From Balneolaceae bacterium (GTDB lineage: Bacteria; Bacteroidota; Rhodothermia; Balneolales; Balneolaceae), in assembly GCA_007126675.1 (NCBI GenBank), contig SLAU01000054.1:1-9703 (forward strand): a stretch of DNA of 9,703 nucleotides, in the 5' to 3' direction. Each line of letters begins with the position of its first letter. Positions within the stretch are counted from its first letter, which is position 1. The notes under the pieces were generated by a model. It did no database searches. It was not told the origin of the DNA and saw only the letters and a program-made list of their open reading frames with translations. The translations under genes were made by a program, and so were the position numbers. Below, piece after piece: positions 1 through 6,926 of this stretch.

Positions 1-746
1 AGCAAATAACCCTGATTCTTTTCCTTTTTACAATTCCATTTCATCTGCTTGCCCAGATTGTGGAGTATCATCCGGAGGTGGATTCTCTCAACACTGAAAC
101 GACTGCAGAACCTTATTACCATTGGACTGTTACAAATAGCGGTTCATTGGACAGCCTTTCTTTACAGGTATTCGAGACACAAGATCATAATTATCCTGCT
201 TCTTTGACTTCTCCTCAAGCAGACGGAGTCTTCGAAAATTTCTACCTGATTATAGATGTGAGTCAAAATGGAGAAACGGAGTATCAAATAGAATATTCAA
301 TTCAATCGGCAGAGGGTGAGTATCAAAATATACCATCAGATTCATTTTTTGGTATTGATCATATCGGAATCGTGTACTTCAAATTTGTTGTTCTGAATGA
401 GTCGGAACGAGTTGATTCTGTTATGATAATCATTGATCAGCAATTCGGTCTGTCAGCAGAAAAAAATGAATTACCACCAAAATTCAATCTTTCTCAGAAT
501 TATCCCAACCCCTTTAATCCCTCAACTGTAATTTCATTTGAATTGTTTAAACCACGACAGGTATCATTGATCGTGTATGATCTTCTTGGCCGTGAGGCCA
601 GTCGGCTCATTAATCATGAATTGTACCCGGCGGGCATTCATCAAAAGCGATGGGAGCCGTCCGGGGAGTTGAGCAGTGGAATCTATTTGTACCAACTAAT
701 CTCCGGGGAATTTCAGAGAACGAGAAAGATGATGTTAATCAAATAG
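1..746 (+). CDS. T9SS type A sorting-domain secreted protein, 5' partial
   Basis: The reading frame is open from base 3 (first complete codon) to TAG at 744-746, giving 247 visible residues; the start codon lies left of the window. The GTG at 60 is not the start. Codons 3-59 encode a hydrophobic stretch rich in L, I and F ending LLA-Q, a typical signal peptide with cleavage before Gln, so only the first few residues are missing. Residues 20 to about 160 are a beta-rich, Thr/Ser-rich domain with no family I recognise; it has no cysteines. Residues 166-247 are a T9SS type A C-terminal domain: NYPNPFNPSTVISF, VYDLLGRE, SSGIYLYQL and a basic KMMLIK end. By family knowledge this domain directs passage through the outer membrane. 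The gene is AT-rich in its body (19/60 G+C at 241-300) and richer in the sorting domain (31/60 at 601-660). The next gene follows after one base, so the two are probably co-transcribed. Function beyond secretion is unknown. Confidence 0.85.
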   Translation, partial: QITLILFLFTIPFHLLAQIVEYHPEVDSLNTETTAEPYYHWTVTNSGSLDSLSLQVFETQDHNYPASLTSPQADGVFENFYLIIDVSQNGETEYQIEYSIQSAEGEYQNIPSDSFFGIDHIGIVYFKFVVLNESERVDSVMIIIDQQFGLSAEKNELPPKFNLSQNYPNPFNPSTVISFELFKPRQVSLIVYDLLGREASRLINHELYPAGIHQKRWEPSGELSSGIYLYQLISGEFQRTRKMMLIK

Positions 747-747
747 C

Positions 748-1650
748 GTGAAGATGAGAATACACCAATTTTTATTAATATTATTTTTAGGATGCCTGCC
801 TGCCACTACAGTTTTTGCTCAAAATATTTCGAACGACGGGTTTATCAACTACACCGAGGGAAACCAATGGAAGTATGTAAGCCAGCAAACAGGAGAAGAG
901 TTTACCAAGAAAATAATTGAATGTACACAAGAAGATACCCATACCACATGTATGGTGGAAAACTTCGGAGAACTGATCATTCAGGAGGACTCAGTATTTG
1001 TAACAGACTTTTTTGCTGATTTTTTTCCAGATTTATATCCAGGTATTTTAAAATTTTATGTTTCCAATTTTCCATTGCATTCGATTTGGGATGCTTGTTG
1101 GGATTGTGGTGAAGGAGCTATATATGGCAGTGAAGGATTTGTAGGAAGTATAACACAGGCTGAAGTTTTTGGAGAAAATGTTTTGGTAAAAACAGTAGTA
1201 GTTAAGCAATTTAAAGATGACCCTTTAGGAGTGCCATCGGTCCAGATGGAAATTGCTGAACATTTTGGAATCCTTTCCATTCAGTACTGGCACGGTGACG
1301 CCTATGTATTAACCGGGGCTGTAATAGAGGATGAGAAATACGGGGATTTAATTGTTTCAACGGAAGAAATAGTTACTGAACCAGTAAAAACATTTCAGTT
1401 GCTTCCCGCTTATCCCAACCCGTTTAACCCGGTCACGATGATCCGCTACGAACTCCCGCAAAACAGCCAGGTCCGCCTTGAAGTATTCGACATGCTGGGC
1501 CGCCGCGTAGCTGTTTTGGTGGACGGGCTTGTAGAAGCCGGAACGCACGAAATACCGTTCGATGCCTCCAATCTCGCCAGCGGCGTGTACCTCTATCGCT
1601 TAACAGCCGGGCAGGTTGTACAAACAAGGCAGATGGTTCTTGTTAAGTAG
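748..1650 (+). CDS. Small secreted T9SS cargo protein, unknown N-terminal domain
   Basis: This encodes 300 residues from GTG at 748, or 298 from ATG at 754; neither has a clear ribosome-binding site, so the start is uncertain. Residues 1-24 form a signal peptide (hydrophobic core FLLILFLG, cleavage around VFA-Q). An LGC at 14-16 resembles a lipobox only weakly. Residues 25 to about 205 are a beta-rich domain that I cannot assign. It has four cysteines in two pairs (C59/C68 and C117/C120, the latter as CWDC), which could form disulfides after export. Residues 222-300 are a T9SS type A sorting domain (YPNPFNP, VFDMLGRRVAVLVDG, ASGVYLYRL, QMVLVK). The body is very AT-rich (14/60 G+C at 1021-1080) whereas the sorting domain is GC-rich (69/120 at 1441-1560). 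The sorting-domain DNA is nearly identical to that at 7173-7412, so this end of the gene was probably acquired or converted separately. It follows the upstream cargo gene by one base. Confidence 0.85.
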   Translation: MKMRIHQFLLILFLGCLPATTVFAQNISNDGFINYTEGNQWKYVSQQTGEEFTKKIIECTQEDTHTTCMVENFGELIIQEDSVFVTDFFADFFPDLYPGILKFYVSNFPLHSIWDACWDCGEGAIYGSEGFVGSITQAEVFGENVLVKTVVVKQFKDDPLGVPSVQMEIAEHFGILSIQYWHGDAYVLTGAVIEDEKYGDLIVSTEEIVTEPVKTFQLLPAYPNPFNPVTMIRYELPQNSQVRLEVFDMLGRRVAVLVDGLVEAGTHEIPFDASNLASGVYLYRLTAGQVVQTRQMVLVK

Positions 1651-1780
1651 GGGATTCGTTTATTTGGGAATTAGGGGATTAGGACTTCAGGACCTGGTAG
1701 AGTAGCCGCGCGTGCCTTTCGCGTGGATTCCTGCCAGAGTCCGCATTGGTGCTGGTGAAGTGAGTTCAGTAGGCAGTTGG
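1411..1780 (+). repeat. 370-bp long direct repeat, copy A (sorting domain plus 3' flank)
   Basis: This aligns without a gap to 7173-7542 (constant offset 5762). I count 23 mismatches in 370 positions: 13 in the coding part (1411-1650) and 10 in the non-coding part (1651-1780). The repeat begins at the YPNPFNP codons of the sorting domain, runs through the stop codon and ends inside the heptad array. Just after the coding end it carries AGGGGATT at 1649-1656 and again at 1673-1680, a 24-bp period. Confidence 0.95.
1690..1742 (+). other. Conserved hairpin element, copy A (possible RNA structure)
   Basis: The outer stem pairs GGACCTGGTAG (1690-1700) with CTGCCAGAGTCC (1731-1742): 11 pairs with one G-T wobble and one bulged A at 1738. 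The inner stem pairs CCGCGCG (1706-1712) with CGCGTGG (1720-1726) around a 7-base loop TGCCTTT; pair 1708/1724 is G-T here and G-C in copy B. Only this one base of 53 differs between the copies, against 9 of 77 in the rest of the non-coding repeat. No T-run follows, so it is not a classical intrinsic terminator. It could be a transcript-end stabiliser, a small structured RNA or a REP-like dispersed element. Confidence 0.7.
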
Positions 1781-1838
1781 CAGTAAGCAGTAAGCAGTTG
1801 TCAACTGCCAACTGCAGACTGCTTACTGCCAACTTTTT
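1771..1838 (+). terminator. Palindromic heptanucleotide array, probable terminator between convergent genes
   Basis: Four direct heptads of form NNGCAGT (AGGCAGT, TGGCAGT, AAGCAGT, AAGCAGT; 1771-1798) are followed by a 5-base centre (1799-1803) and four inverted heptads ACTGCNN (1804-1831). The longest perfect pairing is 17 bp, 1775-1791 with 1818-1834; a second register one heptad over pairs 5 of 7 bases in most units. Five T residues (1834-1838) follow on the + strand, which suits an intrinsic terminator for the 748-1650 gene. The array ends next to the stop codon of the opposing gene at 1837-1839. The repeat structure is seen directly; the terminator role is inferred. Confidence 0.7.
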
Positions 1839-3945
1839 ACTTTATAAGCGTCATTTTGCGAACTTCGGAAAAGTCTTCGGTTTGAAGGCGGTAGATATAC
1901 GTTCCCGAAGAGAGGTTGCTGCCATCGAAATGAACGGTGTGGGTGCCTGCCGTCTGTCGCCCGTCAACCAGCAGCGCCACCCGTCTTCCGAGCAGATCGA
2001 AAACTTCCAGGGTTACTTCACTGCTTGCCGGGAGCTGGAAACTGATAACCGTTACCGGGTTGAAAGGGTTGGGATAATTTTGGTGAAGGATAACATTATT
2101 CGGGATAGCTTCGCCCGGTTCCTCTTCAATAGAGATTGTCATGGGTGGTTTGAGGGGTTCTACGTTGGCGAAAACTCCCGCAGAAAATGAACCAAGATAT
2201 AAAATTCCATCCGGGCCTAATACAGTGTGTTCAATGGCAACGGGGCGCATCTCAATATTCAAACCCCAGTTTTCCCCTTCATTTTCACTTACATACACCC
2301 GCCCGGTATTTGTAATTGCATAAATTTTGTTGCTTGATTCATCCACTTCTACACTTCTGATAAAATCGGGTTCGATAATATCAGTTGACTGCAGCAGGGT
2401 AATCCATGTTTCGCCAAAATCATGGCTCTTTACAACACCACTGTTGCCTATGCCGAAATACTTTCCATCAGATGTAATATGATGGACAGAGGCCGGTAAT
2501 TGTTCGACATCATGCGTGTCTAGAGATAATTTAATCGCTCCATTGATGAATAGCAGAGAATCACCATTTGCTTTAAGGGTATGATTATCGTTGTTGGGGT
2601 GGTTATAAATCATATCCCAGGTGTCGCCTCCATCATCAGACTGATACACATAACGTAATGAAGCAACAAAAAGCTGTCCGGCACTGTTTTCTGTTATATC
2701 TCTTAAAACATGTTCTTCATCAATCTCAAAACTATCACATTCTCCTTCAGCAAACGAACATTTGTAATAGTTTCGATCATCAATCGTACGAAAATTTTCT
2801 TCATCAATCGGAACAATATTTCGTGTTCTGCGAAGCGGAACGGATTGTGTATCCCACTCTCCGGATTCGGTAAAATAGCGATATATCGCATTAGTGGTTG
2901 AGGTTAAAAGTGTATCTTGTCCCTGGAAGCTCAAAGATCTGACCCATGCCGAAGCCACTCCATTAAGAGTACAGGTGTTTTGTTCAGGTGAACAAATATA
3001 AAAGCCGTTTTCAGCTCCGACAAACAGGGAAGATTCAGAAGAATTTATTACATGCACTTTGTCTTCAGCGATATCCGCAAACACAGGTGCAGTACTGTAA
3101 TTATCGGGATTTACTACATAGACACCTGTTTCATTAGCTATATATATCAAATCTTCAAACAGGTGTATTGCATTAATGGCCAGGCCGGATAGTTCATCCA
3201 CCTCTACCCAACTCTCGGTGAGTTCGCTAGTTCTGAATAATCCGTTGTCCGTTCCTAAAAAAAATTCATCTTCAACACGTTTAATTGCAAAAATCTCATG
3301 TTCATCGTTTTCATTTTCTATCCAATTCAATCCGTCATTATCAGAATACCATAATCCGGATTGGGTTCCGGCAAGAATCATATTTTCATATTGGTATAGT
3401 GTATGAACGAATTCCCATGCATTGCCACCTACTTTTATAAATTTGTTTTCATTTTCACTGAATAGAAAAATTCCCTGAACACAAGCTATAAACATATTTT
3501 TATCGGGTGTGACCAAAATATCACTAACTGTATGGCAATCTTCAATTCCATTTCGAAATTCCTGCCATGATTTTCCATAGTTGTGAGATTTATAAAACTG
3601 ATTAAATACCTGACCATCACCACTCATAACGCCACCCCCTCCTGCGTAGTAGTTTCCCTGTTCATCGATGTTTATACTTAATATATCTTCAAGAGCATGC
3701 CTGAAAGCACCTTCACCTTGGGTAATATTTGAAAATTGCCAAACATCTGATTCGAAATTTCTTTTATAAAGTCCATGTCCAAAACGAGCTGCCGTATATA
3801 CCGTATCATCTTGTACAATTATATCTGTTACTTCAGATTCAATTGGTCCGTTTAGAGATTGCCAAGTCTGAGCTAAAGTATATTCATCATATGAAAGTAG
3901 TAATAAAATAATGAAAATTATTTTATACAAACTATTTACTTGCAT
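1837..3945 (-). CDS. Secreted Asp-box (BNR/sialidase-like) beta-propeller protein with T9SS sorting domain
   Basis: This encodes 702 residues from ATG at 3945-3943, ending with TAA at 1839-1837. Residues 1-25 form a signal peptide (hydrophobic IIFIILLLLS, cleavage near TLA-Q). Residues 26 to about 595 form repeated beta-blades with at least five Asp-box motifs of the S-x-D/N-x-G-x-T/S/N-W type: SHNYGKSW (120), SDNDGLNW (201), SDDGGDTW (436), SHDFGETW (507) and SENEGENW (553). Such motifs mark sialidase/BNR and Ycf48/VPS10-like propellers. The catalytic arginine triad of sialidases is not evident, so a binding or structural role is more likely than hydrolysis. Residues 623-702 are a T9SS type A domain (NYPNPFNPVTVISFQLP, VFDLLGRRVALLVDG, SSGTYIYRL, KMTLIK). 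The sorting-domain DNA is GC-rich (39/60 at 1921-1980) compared with the body (17/60 at 3421-3480). It is transcribed divergently from the S8 protease gene across a 65-bp gap. The specific ligand is unknown. Confidence 0.85.
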   Translation of the reverse strand: MQVNSLYKIIFIILLLLSYDEYTLAQTWQSLNGPIESEVTDIIVQDDTVYTAARFGHGLYKRNFESDVWQFSNITQGEGAFRHALEDILSINIDEQGNYYAGGGGVMSGDGQVFNQFYKSHNYGKSWQEFRNGIEDCHTVSDILVTPDKNMFIACVQGIFLFSENENKFIKVGGNAWEFVHTLYQYENMILAGTQSGLWYSDNDGLNWIENENDEHEIFAIKRVEDEFFLGTDNGLFRTSELTESWVEVDELSGLAINAIHLFEDLIYIANETGVYVVNPDNYSTAPVFADIAEDKVHVINSSESSLFVGAENGFYICSPEQNTCTLNGVASAWVRSLSFQGQDTLLTSTTNAIYRYFTESGEWDTQSVPLRRTRNIVPIDEENFRTIDDRNYYKCSFAEGECDSFEIDEEHVLRDITENSAGQLFVASLRYVYQSDDGGDTWDMIYNHPNNDNHTLKANGDSLLFINGAIKLSLDTHDVEQLPASVHHITSDGKYFGIGNSGVVKSHDFGETWITLLQSTDIIEPDFIRSVEVDESSNKIYAITNTGRVYVSENEGENWGLNIEMRPVAIEHTVLGPDGILYLGSFSAGVFANVEPLKPPMTISIEEEPGEAIPNNVILHQNYPNPFNPVTVISFQLPASSEVTLEVFDLLGRRVALLVDGRQTAGTHTVHFDGSNLSSGTYIYRLQTEDFSEVRKMTLIK

Positions 3946-4010
3946 GTTATATATATATATATATTTAATATTGTATAATTCAGATTAACAAAACAACGCG
4001 AAGAAACCAA
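3946..4010. promoter_or_regulatory. Divergent promoter region between propeller and protease genes
   Basis: This 65-bp, very AT-rich gap separates two divergent start codons, so it must hold both promoters and both 5' untranslated ends. On the + strand TATAAT at 3974-3979 is a perfect sigma70-type -10 box, about 31 bases before the ATG. TAATATTG at 3966-3973 matches the Bacteroidota -7 box TAnnTTTG at 7 of 8 positions. On the - strand TACAAT (3975-3970) is a candidate -10 that overlaps the + strand elements, so the two promoters may compete. With 17-bp spacing the + strand -35 would fall at 3951-3956 inside the TA tract. No good ribosome-binding site is seen for either gene. Promoter positions are predictions. 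Confidence 0.55.
3948..3964. repeat. (TA)8 dinucleotide tract in the divergent promoter
   Basis: There are seventeen bases of uninterrupted alternating T and A. The tract begins two bases from the start codon of the propeller gene and lies upstream of the candidate -10 of the protease gene. Dinucleotide tracts of this kind are prone to slipped-strand length change. Confidence 0.9.
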
Positions 4011-6926
4011 ATGAAAAATAAAATCTTACTATTGATCCTACTTTTTACATGTGTCACCTTTTCCGCCAAAGGACAAAATTATCTTCAAAAAATAGAAGGA
4101 GAAGGTATTTTCACTTCAGATGAGGTTTTTGTTAATAATAAAGGAGAAAAATATGCATATACATTTAATGTGGCTTTTCATAAACATATATTAGTGAATT
4201 CAAATCGTACAACTGGTATTGGAAGTATCAATATTAGCCAAGAATTCCCAGAACTCATTGAGAAAATTAATAGTTTAGAATCAAATAGGGGACTGCGAGA
4301 GATAAAGCGAGCATATCCAGTAGCTATACCGGATGATACCCTGCGAACTAATCGTTTTGGAGAAATAGTGTCTATAACAGACCTATCTAAGATTTTTCGG
4401 TTTGAATTTAATGATGTTCAGTCTTTAGCTGATATAAAATACATTCTTCAATCGGATCTAATCAGATATATTGAGCCCCCAGAAGTTATTTTTTTGACAA
4501 GTAATTTTCCCGATGACCCGTATTTTGATTTGCAATGGCCCCTAAAACTATTAGAAGCAGAAAAAGTATTTGATATAACTATGGGAAGTGAAGACATAGT
4601 GATTGGGATATCAGATGTCTGGACATCCGATGACACTTATGGTGTTCATGAAGAACTTGAAGGTAGAATTCCAGCTTACCAATTTGGCAAGTGGGTACCT
4701 GGTGGTCCAAGCAATTCTTCACATGGTCCTCGTGTAGCAGCCATTGCTGCTGCTAAAACCAATAACGATACTGGTATTGCAAGTTTAGGTAGTAATTTTC
4801 AGGTTGTTCCTGCAAGAACTGGCGCATTTGGATTAAATTACTTATTGCATATATGCAGTAATCCTCCATCAACAACATGTAATGAATTTCCAGATGTGAT
4901 TAATATGAGCTGGACGGATTATCATACTACTTCCATTAAAAATGCTGTTGAGGATTTATTAAATTTGGGAGTAGTTATGGTTGGTACTTCTGTAAATGAT
5001 ATTTGGGACAAGTTGTGGCGAGGACAAACAACTTTAGGTGAGCCATTTATTCCGTATCCTGCTTCTTATAATTTCCCTCAAGAAGGGCATCAGGTAATTT
5101 CTGTAACTGCTACCCAGTTAACTGATAATGTAGGTAATCTTGATGTTAATCAACCAATTGATCCTTTTCAACTTGAAGAACGTTTTGCATTTCAAGACCT
5201 GGGAACACCCGATGAATATATATTTAATTATGGGTTAAGTAATGATCCATTAACTGATCCTGATGAGGCGTTTACTGATGTAGCTGCACCAAGTATGAGA
5301 ATATTTACTGCCGCTGGTGAACAGGCTTCAAATGATTATAAAGCTATTTGGGGGGCTACATCAGAGGCTGCGCCTCTGGTTTCGTCAATAGCTGGTTTAT
5401 TATTATCTGTAAACCCGGATTTAACTGTTAGTGAGGTTTACGATATAATAACCTCAACTACCGATTACGATAATATTGTTGTGCCTCCGGATGCAACCAC
5501 ATTTTATCATCCAGACGGAATTAGAAAATACAATAAATATATAGGATATGGGCGGGTTAATGCATATAGAGCTGTATTAGCTGCTGTGCCAAAAATAACA
5601 GATCATGTAACATCTAATGATACCTGGTCTGGTTATGTGCATCTTGAAAATAACATCAATATAGATCAAAGCTCAATATTGACCATCGAACCCGGAACTA
5701 CTGTTTTGCTTGATGAAAGTGTAAACCTGACTGCAACTCCCGGGTCTCAGTTAATCGCCGAAGGTACCGAGGAAGAACCCATAAGGTTTATCCGCGCCGA
5801 TCCAAATGAAGCCTGGGGAACCGTGAACCTGAACAGCAGTGAAGCCAACAGCATTAAATGGGCCTTGTTTGATGGCGGCCACACAAACCTGACCATCGCC
5901 TCCCAAAACAACACCATTGAACACAGCACCTTCCGAAATGCATCGATCCGGAATATCAGCAGCTGGCATAACCAGGAAGGCAGCGGTACATCGAATGCCG
6001 TACTTTCATACGTACTTGTGGAAAACAGTAACTGGACAGGGATAATGGCACAATTTGTAGATCTGGACATAAGTAACACCACCATCCGCGACAACAACGG
6101 AGCCGGGCTTTATGTTACCTCAGCTACAGTATTTCCCTTTCATCACAATGAGATTATCGATAATGGGAGCACGTTTCGTGACGGAATTGAGGTGATGAGC
6201 AGCGGCTCAGTGACGATGCAGGAAAATTTTAACCTTGAGGGATTTAACAAGGTATCCGGTAATGGGGACGACCAAATATCAAGCTACGGCAGCCTGGGTA
6301 TGGGCAATTGCTTAGGAATTATAGGGCAACCCCCATTGTATGGAGGCTATAATCATATAAGCGGGGTTTTTTCAGGCAGCCGGTATTTGGTAAACAATTT
6401 AAGCAGTTCAACCGTATTTGCCTGCTATAACTGGTGGGGGGAGTCTTCTGTTAATCCAAATATGTTTAACGGAGATATTGAAGGGCTTGACTGGTCGTTA
6501 ACCTCCGATCCTACAACTTCCCAGAACCCCGGAAGCGGCGGACAGGTTCCCATTATGAACTTGGAAACTACCGAAGAATCAGTTCAAGAGCAGTTGGCAA
6601 CCACTTATGACGAACAGAAAACTCTTCTGGAACAGGCCGAAACCCAAGGAGAAGTACGGGACCGGTTACACATCCTGTACCAGCTTGCCACCATAGCCGG
6701 GGATCGAAGCCCACAGATACGCGATCAATTTCTTCAGCTAACATATGGTGCATCACTGGGTGAAAATGAATTTTTTACCACTCGTGAACGCAACCGGACA
6801 ATGCGTAATTTGTCAACAGTTCTGCATGGAAAATTGCTGCTTCTCAGCGGTGACTACACAGAAGCAGAAAACTGGATGATCAATAATAGTTCAAACAATA
6901 TTGATGACCTGGATAAGCTTGACTAG
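4011..6926 (+). CDS. Secreted subtilisin-family (S8) serine protease with parallel beta-helix, truncated by an in-frame TAG
   Basis: This encodes 971 residues from ATG at 4011. Order: signal peptide 1-21 (LLLILLFTCVTFSAKG-Q); propeptide-like region about 22-165; linker NFPDDPYFDLQWPL at 165-178, typical just before mature S8 domains; S8 peptidase about 181-527; beta-helix about 530-815 with a CYNWWG end motif at 805-810; helical, TPR-like region about 850-971. Apparent catalytic residues are D202 (IVIGISD), H238 (SHGPRVA), oxyanion Asn N329 (GTSVND) and S451 (GATSEAAP). All are present, although surrounding motifs are unusual: DVW for DTG, HGPR for HGTH, TSEAAP for TSMAAP. The first part is AT-rich (14/60 G+C at 4141-4200). 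From about 5685, where the beta-helix begins, it becomes GC-richer (29/60 at 5881-5940). The stop at 6924-6926 precedes 161 in-frame codons holding the T9SS domain, so the product as written would lack its secretion signal. Substrate unknown. Confidence 0.8.
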   Translation: MKNKILLLILLFTCVTFSAKGQNYLQKIEGEGIFTSDEVFVNNKGEKYAYTFNVAFHKHILVNSNRTTGIGSINISQEFPELIEKINSLESNRGLREIKRAYPVAIPDDTLRTNRFGEIVSITDLSKIFRFEFNDVQSLADIKYILQSDLIRYIEPPEVIFLTSNFPDDPYFDLQWPLKLLEAEKVFDITMGSEDIVIGISDVWTSDDTYGVHEELEGRIPAYQFGKWVPGGPSNSSHGPRVAAIAAAKTNNDTGIASLGSNFQVVPARTGAFGLNYLLHICSNPPSTTCNEFPDVINMSWTDYHTTSIKNAVEDLLNLGVVMVGTSVNDIWDKLWRGQTTLGEPFIPYPASYNFPQEGHQVISVTATQLTDNVGNLDVNQPIDPFQLEERFAFQDLGTPDEYIFNYGLSNDPLTDPDEAFTDVAAPSMRIFTAAGEQASNDYKAIWGATSEAAPLVSSIAGLLLSVNPDLTVSEVYDIITSTTDYDNIVVPPDATTFYHPDGIRKYNKYIGYGRVNAYRAVLAAVPKITDHVTSNDTWSGYVHLENNINIDQSSILTIEPGTTVLLDESVNLTATPGSQLIAEGTEEEPIRFIRADPNEAWGTVNLNSSEANSIKWALFDGGHTNLTIASQNNTIEHSTFRNASIRNISSWHNQEGSGTSNAVLSYVLVENSNWTGIMAQFVDLDISNTTIRDNNGAGLYVTSATVFPFHHNEIIDNGSTFRDGIEVMSSGSVTMQENFNLEGFNKVSGNGDDQISSYGSLGMGNCLGIIGQPPLYGGYNHISGVFSGSRYLVNNLSSSTVFACYNWWGESSVNPNMFNGDIEGLDWSLTSDPTTSQNPGSGGQVPIMNLETTEESVQEQLATTYDEQKTLLEQAETQGEVRDRLHILYQLATIAGDRSPQIRDQFLQLTYGASLGENEFFTTRERNRTMRNLSTVLHGKLLLLSGDYTEAENWMINNSSNNIDDLDKLD

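Noticed and set aside
60..746. GTG at 60 as the start of the first gene
   Set aside because: The frame is open to base 3 and those codons encode a hydrophobic signal peptide ending LLA-Q, so the true start is left of the window.
748..820. Lipoprotein signal at the LGC of the second gene
   Set aside because: The residues before the Cys (FLG) are a poor lipobox, and a good signal peptidase I site (VFA-Q) follows with the T9SS tail, so a soluble secreted protein is more likely.
1771..1834. CRISPR-like array
   Set aside because: Units are 7 bp with no spacers and reverse orientation midway, unlike CRISPR repeats.
1777..2190. 137-residue + strand frame over the 3' end of the propeller gene
   Set aside because: It is antisense to the conserved sorting domain and starts in the heptad array; its sequence has no protein-like features. 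It is a shadow of the GC-rich region.
5747..6097. 116-residue - strand frame within the beta-helix region
   Set aside because: It is antisense to clear beta-helix coding sequence with no supporting motif.
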